Shown here piece after piece: positions 23,401 through 31,202 of a stretch of DNA of 39,170 nt. Numbering within the stretch: position 1 is the first letter of the stretch; every line of letters starts with the position of its first letter. The stretch comes from Myxococcales bacterium (GTDB lineage Bacteria > Myxococcota_A > Polyangia > Haliangiales > Haliangiaceae): positions 1 through 39,170 of the forward strand of contig WYBA01000362.1 of the NCBI GenBank assembly GCA_011526095.1, written 5' to 3'. Below the pieces are notes generated by a model that was given only the letters and a program-made list of their open reading frames with translations, was not told the origin of the DNA and did not search any database. The position numbers were made by a program, and so were the translations under genes.

Positions 23401-24196
23401 GGGCTCGGCCTTCTTCCGGCCAGGCCCACAGCTTCGACGCGCCGCGTATCACCCGCCCGACCCTGACGCGTCGGTCGCCGATCTCGCACAACAGCTCGCC
23501 AACGAATCTCGCGCCGAAACGCCCGTGCTCGCCAGTAAGGACGGGCTGAAGGCGCTCTCGAACGAGGAGCGAGCTGCGGCTTTCCAGAAGCAGGTGGACT
23601 ACTTCGATCACGTCGAGCGACAGGCCCGGCACCGTCAATCGCATCTCCGCCTGCAGGGAGATCCTGAGGCGCCGGATGCGCCACAGTGGCTCCGCGAGGA
23701 GTACGAGGGTGCGAAGCGGCTGGAGGCGGCCGCGAAGATCAAGCCTGTCGCAGGCAAGCTGCCGCAGAACTACGGACGTGCCGCTTCCGAGTTGTCCATC
23801 GATGAGATCCGCGAGCGTACTCCTGATCCCGATCTTGCAGAGGCGGCGATCCGGGAGATCGAAGCTCGAGGATTGTCCGGGATTCGATACACCGAGTCAG
23901 GGCGCGTCGACATGGAACCCTTCATCTACCGGCAGGGTGGAGTCGTGGGCGACGTCACCATCTCGCTGAACGGCAAGCGGACCCCAGACTTTCGCGACGC
24001 GAACGCGAAGATGCGGGAACAGGATCCGGACTGGAAACAGCCCGATGACTGGACCTGGCATCACCACGAGCAGGAAGGGCGTATGGTCTTGGTGCCAACC
24101 AGCGTTCATAGAGTAGCCGGGCACACAGGCGGCGCGGCCGAGTACCGTCACCGTACCGGCGATCTGACCGCATATTCGAAAGGCTCGAAGGGGTGA
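20444..24196 (+). CDS. Polymorphic toxin with C-terminal WHH nuclease
   Basis: 1250 aa. Order: helical N-terminal domain (~20-230); a repeat region (~245-440) with four IDMPAVYEEQRAT-type units; a large helical region (450-800); two hydrophobic segments (~820-880: TAMLLLPLAAEIAL and ALEVVMFAATLGY); and a variable C-terminal toxin tip. The tip carries Trp1205-His-His-His and the context DDWTWHHHEQEGRMVLVP, SVHRVAGHTGG, which is the WHH branch of HNH/Endo VII toxin nucleases. The immunity gene follows 3 bp later. No signal peptide, LXG, PAAR, RHS or DUF4157 export marker is visible, so its export route is unknown. The start follows the preceding small ORF by 2 bp. Confidence 0.87.
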   Translation: MASFDFSKGRAGGGGMAVEPRTPSEPTAEEKAQHAANVAGNLDRYQRAVTEGVAAMIVAEKQQDLVGWQRAQRHASLGLVQLREAAQSAVAMQVGAADAQVSQRLVGAADVVADMEQKLASAPPAPEKRAPALSCEGALLAALPPDAPVGGGGAHAVFEGARRAVEAVMRGEMTFSDIQAFSQILREFPSHEVARRFRRFGAEKQGALSAVLQESKVRARARAREEAIKQAAAVTMPPAGFTPPTIDMPAEYEEQRATIELGGAAAGDPGAAAEPAAEPATDAQPDPEGAVARATGTAMDMPAVYEEQRATTEIVGRDAAPAVGAEEAAPGVGPRDLEGAVARANGTAMDMPAVYEEQRATIEVGGGDGVAATPRSRNPEGAVARATGTAIDMPAVYEEQRATIEIGGGGAAARSREPEGAVTQENGTARVASSAVRASEQGGLRDGATPDIVERTFSQLDAQIARLPVLARSLQTSVGYLEVDGVISAGMRLMEALDSIENDLSAQAQRLELVGGGADASNVPMASALIAPLRERQQQLAASLLVYKQALPYQCSPATFRFEPIPGVAPLSPPSFAGAAFLGFLQHEIARTTVLVSTVDEIRGSLAMLEPGGEPSRSVVDLVERWMGDRAGFLFLRHVLGTLGLSAILNASTRNGQTVDARAEAIARGVPQLSHQIVETFEVAREIHDSANPAFLIPRQAEVADPRAVATEMVSLAMERMRELGASPQIREAIQAGGGGGWSQGGVAEIIQLAEERVAALQLGLRQGVKNATGLFNQAINAVRVAATGAYPLATGEMGFAQSPLAGIDERAGLGVGDEVATAMLLLPLAAEIALSAPAIIASLTIQAAKKPELALEVVMFAATLGYQIGEDGVQGFLESLTTAEGIVQLVADILAMKQAAGPERARSPHAHVDDVGGVDAGSAGSRVFDIGARIKAKLHSWGNRLRPGEVGVTADGSPVRIDDGKSTDQVYESRLAEIRQGAVSAGSAFFRPGPQLRRAAYHPPDPDASVADLAQQLANESRAETPVLASKDGLKALSNEERAAAFQKQVDYFDHVERQARHRQSHLRLQGDPEAPDAPQWLREEYEGAKRLEAAAKIKPVAGKLPQNYGRAASELSIDEIRERTPDPDLAEAAIREIEARGLSGIRYTESGRVDMEPFIYRQGGVVGDVTISLNGKRTPDFRDANAKMREQDPDWKQPDDWTWHHHEQEGRMVLVPTSVHRVAGHTGGAAEYRHRTGDLTAYSKGSKG
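21182..21715 (+). repeat. Protein-level repeats in the toxin
   Basis: DMPAxYEEQRATxE units start at 21182, 21341, 21491 and 21617 (53, 50 and 42 codons apart). The last three are preceded by EGAVARATGTA-type residues, and a fifth EGAV lead-in without the YEEQ part follows near 21700. The DNA copies are also nearly identical, implying recent duplication or recombination. Confidence 0.85.
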
Positions 24197-24199
24197 GCG

Positions 24200-24667
24200 A
24201 TGGCAATCAAGTCGATGAGAAGTCAGGGCCCCAGGATCGATGACTCGGATCTTGCGAGGGTGGAGAGTGAGATCGGTGTGGCGCTGCCGAGCGACTACCG
24301 CGTGTTCTTGCTGGAGTTCAACGGAGGGCAGCCGACACCCGATGGGTTCATGTTCAAGGGTGGTTCTGATGGGAGCCTCGTGAACATCCTCTTCGGCGTG
24401 GGGCACGCACGTGCAACGAATGACGTTGTGCGCGTGTGGCGTGGAAACAGGACGGCGGTTCCGCAGGACCTTCTCCCAATCGGGTACGACGCAGGTGGCA
24501 ACTTCATCTGCCTCGGTCTCAGAGGAGAACGCCGTGGGCGTGTTTACTTCCAGGCCGCCGATTTGGTTGCAGAGGAAGACGACCCATGGGGTGAAGAGTT
24601 CGTGTGGCTGGTTGCGGACTCGTTTGCCGAGTTCATTGAGAACCTCAGCGATGAGGCTGCAGCATGA
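24200..24667 (+). CDS. SUKH (SMI1/KNR4) family immunity protein
   Basis: 155 aa, starting 3 bp after the toxin stop. The layout is SUKH: an N-terminal helix (DSDLARVESEIGVALPSDYR), then the family hallmark VFLLEFNGGQP, strands around PQDLLPIGYDAGGNFICLGL and a C-terminal VADSFAEFIENL helix. SUKH proteins neutralise toxin nucleases by direct binding and are commonly paired with HNH/WHH tips. Gene order and spacing make it the cognate antidote of the 20444-24196 product. Cytoplasmic; no membrane segment. Confidence 0.92.
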   Translation: MAIKSMRSQGPRIDDSDLARVESEIGVALPSDYRVFLLEFNGGQPTPDGFMFKGGSDGSLVNILFGVGHARATNDVVRVWRGNRTAVPQDLLPIGYDAGGNFICLGLRGERRGRVYFQAADLVAEEDDPWGEEFVWLVADSFAEFIENLSDEAAA

Positions 24668-24734
24668 GGCGTACTACCTCCCCATCTTGGTCGCGCGCAC
24701 CATCGCCGTGATCCTCAGCGGACCGGAGTGAAGC

Positions 24735-25592
24735 TTGAAGCCCTGTCATCCATCGAAGCCGACGCGCGTTCCCCTCCGGCGTCGCTGCGCCGCCACCCTG
24801 ACGGCGATCCTGCTGCTGGCCAGCGCGGCGCCTGCGACCGCGAGCCCGCTCGACAACCCGAACGACGCCAGGGCGCTGGACCACCTGCGCCTGGGCAATC
24901 GCCACCTCGATCTCGAGCACTACGACGAGGCGATCGACGAGTACGAGGCCGGCGCGCTCGTCGAACCGGTGCCGATCTTCTGGCTCAACATCGGCCTGGC
25001 GCACCGCAAGGCTGGTCGCTACGCAGACGCCGCGCGCGCGTACCGGACGTTCATATCGAAGATCGCGGACGATCCCGACGCCGCCGAGATCCGCGCGCAG
25101 GTCGAGGAGATCATCCGAGCCATGGACGACGCGGCGAACAAGCCGCCCACCGAGGCCGAACCGATCGCCGACGCGACCGAGCCCGAGCGCGGACCAGCGC
25201 CCACGGTCGTCCCGCCAGCGCGAACCGAGAAGTCAGTGAGCCGCCTCACAAGCGGACGCAAGATTTCGCTCGCGCTCGGAGGCGGCGCCCTCCTCGCGGC
25301 GGGGGCCGGAGTCGCGTTCGGGCTACGGTCCAGCGACTACGAAGCCGACGCCGATGAACTGTGCCCAGAAACCGCTTGCGCTGAGGCAGGTCGTGCGAAC
25401 GACCTCCTCGACCGTGGCCAGACCTACGCAACCTACGCGAACGTTGCCTATGCCACCAGCGCCGTGCTCGCAGTGGGGGCGGCGGCCCTGTGGTTCGTCA
25501 GCTCGCCCGAAGACCGGATGCAAGGGGAGGTCTCGGTGATCCCGTCGCTGAGCGCAGACCACGCCGGTGTACTCGTGAACGCCCGCTTCTGA
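24735..25592 (+). CDS. Exported TPR-repeat protein
   Basis: 285 aa from a TTG at 24735 with GGAG 7 bases upstream. There is a signal peptide (RRRC then AATLTAILLLASAAPATA, cleavage after ATA). Tetratricopeptide repeats follow at ~45-125 (DHLRLGNRHLDLEHYDEAID, LNIGLAHRKAGRYADAARAY), then a Pro/Glu-rich linker and two hydrophobic segments near 175-190 and 230-250 (ISLALGGGALLAAGAGVAFG, TSAVLAVGAAALWFV). This layout is common in myxobacterial envelope proteins next to kinases and probably tethers protein contacts at the inner membrane. It starts 67 bp after the immunity gene. Confidence 0.78.
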   Translation: MKPCHPSKPTRVPLRRRCAATLTAILLLASAAPATASPLDNPNDARALDHLRLGNRHLDLEHYDEAIDEYEAGALVEPVPIFWLNIGLAHRKAGRYADAARAYRTFISKIADDPDAAEIRAQVEEIIRAMDDAANKPPTEAEPIADATEPERGPAPTVVPPARTEKSVSRLTSGRKISLALGGGALLAAGAGVAFGLRSSDYEADADELCPETACAEAGRANDLLDRGQTYATYANVAYATSAVLAVGAAALWFVSSPEDRMQGEVSVIPSLSADHAGVLVNARF

Positions 25593-25609
25593 CTGGAACG
25601 TCCCTGATC

Positions 25610-26752
25610 ATGAACGAGAGAACCGCTACCCACCCGCTTCTTGCGTGGACACCCGCCGCCCTCGCCCTGGGCGTCGGCGCCACCATCATCGCCTGTTCAG
25701 TGGACGATGCACGCCACGTCGGCCTCGACGGTGGAACTCCCGATAGCGGCGATCCCGTTGACGCGGCGACTGACTCGAATCAGGGCCCAGACTCCGCGGA
25801 GGCGTGCGTCGACCGCATCGCATGGCGCGCGTCGCGCGACGACGACTTCGAGATCTACGTCGCGCTCCCGAACGGCGGCGATGTTGCGAACATCACCGCG
25901 AACGCCGCGAACGATCAAGATCCGATCTGGTCACCAGCCGCCGGGAAGCTCGCGTTCGTGAGCGATCGGTCCGGCGATGACGACATCTTCGTGATGAACC
26001 CCGACGGCAGCGAGCTCGTCAACGTTTCGGACTTCGCCAATGCCGAGACCAGCACCGACAAGGATCCGGTCTGGTCTCCCGACGGCACGAAGCTCGCCTT
26101 TGCGAGCTACCGGGACGGCAACTTCGAGATCTACGTTGTCGACGCCGACGGCGCGAACCTCGCGAGGCTCACCACCGCGACGGGGACGGACGAGCGGCCC
26201 CGCTGGTCGCCCGACGGCGCTCAGATCCTCTTCACGTCTATGCGCACGAGCGACTCCGAGATCTACGTGATGAACGCGAATGGGGCCTCGCCCTTGAACT
26301 TGACGAACCACGCCGCCACCGACTTCGGGCACTCTTGGTCGCCGGACGGCACGCGCATCATCTTCACGTCCAACCGGGCCGGCAACCTGGAGGTCTACTC
26401 GATGACCGCGGCCGGGACCGGCGTCCTCAACCTGAGCGACGATCCAGGCAGCGACTTCGCCGGGGGTTGGTCACCCACGGGCGCGTCCATCGTCTTCTAC
26501 TCGAACCGCGAGGGGAACAACGACATCTTCGTCATGGAGGACGACGGGTCGAACCAGACGCGGCTCACGACCTCGACGGCCTCGGACACGAACGGCCGCT
26601 TCTCTCCAGACGGGGCGGTCATTCTTTTCTCAAGCGACCGCGACGGCAACACCGAGGTGTACGCGATGACCTCCACCGGCAGCCAGCAAACGAACGTGAG
26701 CCAGGGCTCCAACCTCGACGACCAGGCGGTCTGGCTCGACTGCCCCGAGTAG
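25610..26752 (+). CDS. PD40/TolB-like beta-propeller lipoprotein
   Basis: 380 aa from the ATG at 25610. A hydrophobic leader (LALGVGATIIAC) ends in a lipobox-like IIAC, so the mature protein is likely lipid-anchored at Cys29. After an Asp/Gly/Ser-rich spacer come about seven WD40-like (PD40) repeats, each with the pattern [DN]xEIYVM..DG.....LT followed by PxWSPDGxxIxFxS, as in TolB-type propellers. Such propellers bind peptides or proteins in the periplasm or at the surface. The gene sits 17 bp after the TPR gene and 3 bp before the kinase gene, so the three probably work together. Confidence 0.88.
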   Translation: MNERTATHPLLAWTPAALALGVGATIIACSVDDARHVGLDGGTPDSGDPVDAATDSNQGPDSAEACVDRIAWRASRDDDFEIYVALPNGGDVANITANAANDQDPIWSPAAGKLAFVSDRSGDDDIFVMNPDGSELVNVSDFANAETSTDKDPVWSPDGTKLAFASYRDGNFEIYVVDADGANLARLTTATGTDERPRWSPDGAQILFTSMRTSDSEIYVMNANGASPLNLTNHAATDFGHSWSPDGTRIIFTSNRAGNLEVYSMTAAGTGVLNLSDDPGSDFAGGWSPTGASIVFYSNREGNNDIFVMEDDGSNQTRLTTSTASDTNGRFSPDGAVILFSSDRDGNTEVYAMTSTGSQQTNVSQGSNLDDQAVWLDCPE

Positions 26753-26755
26753 CTG

Positions 26756-28420
26756 ATGGACCTCACCGGGACCAGGATCGGCGGCTACGTCGTCCATCGC
26801 CTGCTGAGCGATGCCGGCGGCATGGGGACGGTCTGGGAGGCGCGCCACCACCTGGAGCCGAGGCGCCGCGCCGTCGTCAAGATCATCCGGCCCGAGCTGC
26901 TGCCGCGCACGGACATGGTCGAGCGCTTCTTGCGTGAGGCCGTGGCCGGCATGCAGGTCAAGCACCGGCACCTGGTGGAGATCTACGATGTCGCGCAGCT
27001 CCCCGACGGCCGGCCCTACATCCTGATGGAGTTCCTCGACGGCGGGGACCTGGAGGGCTACCTCGCGAGCTACCAGAAGCTCGGGGCCGAGGACGCGCTG
27101 CGGATCCTCGCGCAGATCGCCGACGGCCTGGAGGTGCTCCACGCCGCGGGTATCGTGCATCGCGACCTCAAGCCGTCCAACGTGTTCCTCGTTGAGGGCG
27201 AGGCCCGGCTCGTCAAGATCGTCGACTTCGGGCTCGCCAAGGCGCCCAGCAACACCGGCGCGCGGCTGACGCAAGCTGGCTTCGTCGCCGGGTCGCCGTA
27301 CTACGTCGCCCCCGAGCAGGTCGTCGACTTCGCTGGGGTCGACGGCCGCGCCGACGTCTACGCGCTTTCGATGATCGCCGTTCGGATGATCGCTGGTCGC
27401 CTGCCGTACGCGGTCGACGGCTTGACCGTCTCCAATCCGCTGCTCGCCGCGCTGAACCTCCAGCGCGACAACCCGTTCCTCGCCCGCCAGGTGCTCGAAC
27501 TGGAGGCTGGCGAGGCCATCCCGCAGGCGTGGTTCCCGATCCTCGAGCGAGGCATCGCCGTCCATGTCGCCGCCCGGTTCCAGCGCGTCCGCGAGCTGGT
27601 GTTCGCCCTCGCCGACGCGCTGCCGGACGGCGAGCGCATCGTGCGCGCCGTGGCGGGCGACCTCTACCACCGCGCGTCGCCAGTCGACGCCACGCGGAAG
27701 AACGCGAGCGATCGTCCGCCGACCGCGGTTCTGACCGTGGGGGCGCCTCCGGCAGCACCGCCGCTCACGGGCTCGCACGGGACGACCACGCACGGCGCGG
27801 CGGCCGGCGCGATCGAAGCGAGCGCGGCGCCGACGGCTCAATCGTCGCGCCGGTGGGTTGCCGCCGTGGCAGCTCTCGGCCTGGCCGTCGGCGCTTCGGC
27901 TGCGATCGCCTTGTCGCGGGGAAGCGGTCACGACGGAGCGCCGGCCGCCGTGTCGCCGGATCGCGTGGCACGCGGTCGCGGGGATCCGGTTCCCGCGAGT
28001 TCGCCACCGGCGGCGCCGGCCTTGCGGAGGATCCGCGTCGAGACGGCGCCGGCCGGCGCGACGATCGTCCTTGATGGCGAGCTGCTCGGCTCGGCCCCGG
28101 CTATTGCGGCGCTGCCCGAGGGGGCATCGGTGTTAGTCCGTGCCGAGCTCGCAGGCTACGCTGCGGCAGAGCAGCGCATTGTGGTCGCCGACGGTGTTGT
28201 CGCTCGGCTGGAGTTGGTCGCACTGCTGGATGCGGGGGCTCCCGCCGCGGACGGCGCCAATCCTGCGGGTGCCAACAAGCGGCGGAGACCGTCGTCGAAG
28301 GCCAAGAAGGACGACGAGGGAACGACGGCCGCGACGGAGGCGCAAAAAACGGAACCCAATAAGCGCGACGACGCGGAGGGGAACACGCTCGACCTAGGCA
28401 CGGCCGCGGGGCCAAGGTAG
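26756..28420 (+). CDS. PknB-type Ser/Thr protein kinase with C-terminal PEGA domain
   Basis: 554 aa. Kinase domain 1-~300 with a glycine loop (SDAGGMGTVWEA), Lys42, Glu61, catalytic His135-Arg-Asp137 with Asn142 (HRDLKPSN), DFG at 157-159 and VAPEQ: all catalytic residues are present. A transmembrane helix at ~365-385 (WVAAVAALGLAVGASAAIAL) is followed by an extracytoplasmic PEGA domain (IRVETAPAGATIVLDGELLG ... VRAELAGYAAAEQRI) and a charged tail. PEGA domains occur with surface and wall proteins. It may phosphorylate the FHA regulator (18344-19405), the only FHA protein in the window. Last gene of the TPR-propeller-kinase unit. Confidence 0.93.
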   Translation: MDLTGTRIGGYVVHRLLSDAGGMGTVWEARHHLEPRRRAVVKIIRPELLPRTDMVERFLREAVAGMQVKHRHLVEIYDVAQLPDGRPYILMEFLDGGDLEGYLASYQKLGAEDALRILAQIADGLEVLHAAGIVHRDLKPSNVFLVEGEARLVKIVDFGLAKAPSNTGARLTQAGFVAGSPYYVAPEQVVDFAGVDGRADVYALSMIAVRMIAGRLPYAVDGLTVSNPLLAALNLQRDNPFLARQVLELEAGEAIPQAWFPILERGIAVHVAARFQRVRELVFALADALPDGERIVRAVAGDLYHRASPVDATRKNASDRPPTAVLTVGAPPAAPPLTGSHGTTTHGAAAGAIEASAAPTAQSSRRWVAAVAALGLAVGASAAIALSRGSGHDGAPAAVSPDRVARGRGDPVPASSPPAAPALRRIRVETAPAGATIVLDGELLGSAPAIAALPEGASVLVRAELAGYAAAEQRIVVADGVVARLELVALLDAGAPAADGANPAGANKRRRPSSKAKKDDEGTTAATEAQKTEPNKRDDAEGNTLDLGTAAGPR

Positions 28421-28451
28421 CGCGGCGCAACTGGCCAAGGATTGGTCGTCG

Positions 28452-31202
28452 CTACTCGGAACGATCGCCGTCGGAGCCGAGTAACAGCTCATTGAGCTGC
28501 GCAGCCTTGCCGACACCTGTGTGCAGCTTGAGCGAGCGCCGCCATAGCGCGGCGTCGTCGAAGTGTTCTCGAATGGTATCGTCGTCGAGCGTTGTCGCCA
28601 CCTCGACGTGGCCGCCAGTGGCGACGAGCAGCGGAGTGAGGCCGTGTCGTGCCGGGACGGCGTATTCGCGTCTGACGCGGTGGCCAGCCGCTTCCAGGCG
28701 CTTCTGGAGCAAGTCGACGACCTGGGCCGGCACCCCAGAGCCGACTCCAAGCCAAGTGGTGAGGCCCTCGACATGCGGGCGGTCGAGTGCAATGTAGAAG
28801 ATCCAGTCCGTCGCCTTGCGCGCGTCGCTCGTGGTCGAGAGAGCGGTCGCGATCGTCATCAGCGCGAGGTAATGGATCTGCCGCTCGTCGCCCTGCGCGT
28901 CGAACTGGAGCACGAGGATGGGTCTGTCGCCGTCCACGTCGCGCGGTATGCAGAGTTGGTCGATCGGCTCCAGCCGCGGAGCGGCTGCCGCGCGAACGAT
29001 CCGCGTGGCGCCGTGGCGCACGACCTCACCGCGCCGGATCGCGCTGTTGATCGCCGAACGCAGGCGTGAAGCGATGTGGCCGTCCGCGCGGAGGCGCTCG
29101 AACTCCACGCCCAGGTTGGTCCGGGCCCACTCTGCGGCGCGCCGGATGGCGTCCTCTCGCTCGACCGGGTCGTCGTCGAGGCTCGCGACGAGGGCGTGCC
29201 GCCAATCGTCGGCGTTCATGTCCTGCGCGTTCTTGGTGGCGCGCACGTAGCCGCGCCGCGGCCGGTCGAGCACGCCGGCCTTGACCGACGACTCGATCGC
29301 CTCGCGTACCGTCGCGTAGAGGGGCCCGTCGGCCCGGAGTCGTTGGTAGCTCACGGCGCCGGCATCGCGAAGGTGCTCAGCGACTGCCCGAACCGCCAGG
29401 TCCTTCTCCAGAGGACCTCGCGGCCACAGAGCTGCGAACACGGCAGCGTGCCGGGCATCCTGGTCCAGTTCCTCGAACGGGGCCGGTGGCCTGGGCGTAC
29501 CTCGTCCGGTCTTGTGGCGCGCAGCGCCACTGCTGGCCTCCGCATCCTCATCGTCGCGGCACCGGTCACTGGCCAGAGCCGCGAGAAGCGCGCTTGGGTC
29601 ATCTTGAAGCCTCAGGAGGACCGAGTCGTACTCGGAGCGCCAGGTACCCTTGCCGAGGCTGTTCAAGCGCAAGGCCAGCGCGGACGCGACGTCGTTGCGT
29701 TCCAGCGTGAGTAGGGATAGCTCCTTCCTGGCCACTTCCTCGGCCCCGTTGGCGCGTTCCGAACCTCGGTGCTCGTGTTCGCCTCGCACCCGCGCAAGGA
29801 GCTGGTCGGCCGTCTCGTAGTTGCGTCCCTCGGCGCGAGCCAGCTCGGCCTCAGTCGGGACGAGTTCGCCACGGAACGCCTTCTGAAGGATCGCACGTCG
29901 GACGAGGCTCACCGCGGCGGCTGCGGAGTTCACCTTCTGAGCGACGGTCGATAGTTCAGACAGGAGGCCGCTCACACGAGTGCAGATCTCGCGCTGCTCC
30001 GAAAGGGGCGGCAAGTCTACGATCATGTTCCGGACCGCGCCAAGGCTCAGGTTTGGCTGCACCCCTCCGGCTGAGATGCCGCGGTGTCGTTCGTACGCAC
30101 TCTCAAGTGCGATTCGCAGGAACGGCCGTAGCACCACAGAATTCTCGTCGAACAGAAGCGCGGCAAGCGCCTGGTTTGTAGCAGCCGGGATACCGAGTTC
30201 GGCCACCTTCCCGCGGGTGGCTCCTTCGCCGTACATCGCGATGACGAGGGTGCCAGCCGGAAACACCTTGGCGTTGGTCTCGCGTATGGCGAGTTCGGTG
30301 ATCAGCTCGTCGGCTTCCATGATCAGGCCACGGTTCGCTGCGCCGCTCTTGACCCAGGGGACCGTGCCTCCGACGTAGTAGCGCCCGTTCTTTCGATGCG
30401 GCGTGGCACCTGTTGCAACATCTACCAGATCACCAAGAAGTGCTCGGTGCCACCAGTCGGGCAACTCGTCGTCGATGACCTCCGCACTGCTGTGTATTTC
30501 CGGTCCTCTCGATGCTTCCAATCGACGTCCGAGTCCGTCCTCGCTCGGCGGATTCGCTTCGCGCCAGTCCTCGGTGAGCTTCCCGGAGCACGCGGCGGCG
30601 AGGACGGCTTGGCGACAGCGCTTGAGGATGGAGAGTGACTTCGAAAGGTGGTCCCTGGTCGATTGCTCTTCTGCGAGTAGCTCCTCCACCGTCGCGACGA
30701 TGCGCCGCTGCTCCGCGAGCGGCGGTAGGGGTAGTTGCTGTTGCTTGAGGTCGCTCCCCGAAATGCCCTGCTGACCAGCTGAGGACTTGGCGACCGAGAT
30801 GATCGCGCGCCGTGCAGCAGACGACTGAAAGAAGAGCTCGACGTACTCGGCAACCACCAGTCGCGCATCGAGGCGCACGCGCATGAGTTTGTCGGGGTAC
30901 AATAGGACGCTATCGCCGAGCCCGCGGACCATTCCGCAGACGCCGAGCAGGTCGATGCTCCCGTTGTACCGGGTGAAGAGGAGGTCCCCGTCTCGTAGTG
31001 CGTAGGTCGCGTGCAGGTCGCCCACATTTTGGAGGAACCGACAGTCTCGGAGATCAACAACGCCCGGGCGCGCCGCACTGATGCGCAGGATCGGCGTCCC
31101 TGGCGGATGGATTGCCGGTCGCGTCGAGATGCCGTTGCGCAACTCCGACAGCACCTGGCCAAAGGAGACAGTAGTCCACCCTTCCGGAAGCTCCTCGATC
31201 AC
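28452..31202 (-). CDS. hsdS: Type I restriction specificity subunit HsdS with a long C-terminal extension
   Basis: 916 aa, about twice the usual length. It has two target-recognition domains with conserved ends (LPEGWTTVSFGQV ... LPLPPLAEQRRIVATVEELL; then LPDWWHRALLGDL ... VDLPPLSEQREICTRV), the central and terminal helical repeats, and KAFRGELVPTE, where ordinary HsdS ends (~460). After this, ~440 residues are added: two related winged-helix-like units sharing RLRADG (AVSYQRLRADGPLY and GVEFERLRADGHIA), and a terminal domain with FDAQGDERQIHYLALMTIAT. It selects the DNA site for the HsdM and HsdR subunits. The start overlaps the hsdM stop by 4 bp. The extension is described further in the findings. 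Confidence 0.9.
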   Translation of the reverse strand: MIEELPEGWTTVSFGQVLSELRNGISTRPAIHPPGTPILRISAARPGVVDLRDCRFLQNVGDLHATYALRDGDLLFTRYNGSIDLLGVCGMVRGLGDSVLLYPDKLMRVRLDARLVVAEYVELFFQSSAARRAIISVAKSSAGQQGISGSDLKQQQLPLPPLAEQRRIVATVEELLAEEQSTRDHLSKSLSILKRCRQAVLAAACSGKLTEDWREANPPSEDGLGRRLEASRGPEIHSSAEVIDDELPDWWHRALLGDLVDVATGATPHRKNGRYYVGGTVPWVKSGAANRGLIMEADELITELAIRETNAKVFPAGTLVIAMYGEGATRGKVAELGIPAATNQALAALLFDENSVVLRPFLRIALESAYERHRGISAGGVQPNLSLGAVRNMIVDLPPLSEQREICTRVSGLLSELSTVAQKVNSAAAAVSLVRRAILQKAFRGELVPTEAELARAEGRNYETADQLLARVRGEHEHRGSERANGAEEVARKELSLLTLERNDVASALALRLNSLGKGTWRSEYDSVLLRLQDDPSALLAALASDRCRDDEDAEASSGAARHKTGRGTPRPPAPFEELDQDARHAAVFAALWPRGPLEKDLAVRAVAEHLRDAGAVSYQRLRADGPLYATVREAIESSVKAGVLDRPRRGYVRATKNAQDMNADDWRHALVASLDDDPVEREDAIRRAAEWARTNLGVEFERLRADGHIASRLRSAINSAIRRGEVVRHGATRIVRAAAAPRLEPIDQLCIPRDVDGDRPILVLQFDAQGDERQIHYLALMTIATALSTTSDARKATDWIFYIALDRPHVEGLTTWLGVGSGVPAQVVDLLQKRLEAAGHRVRREYAVPARHGLTPLLVATGGHVEVATTLDDDTIREHFDDAALWRRSLKLHTGVGKAAQLNELLLGSDGDRSE

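Noticed and set aside
26630..27931. 433-codon minus-strand frame
   Set aside because: Antisense to the kinase gene, which has every catalytic motif.
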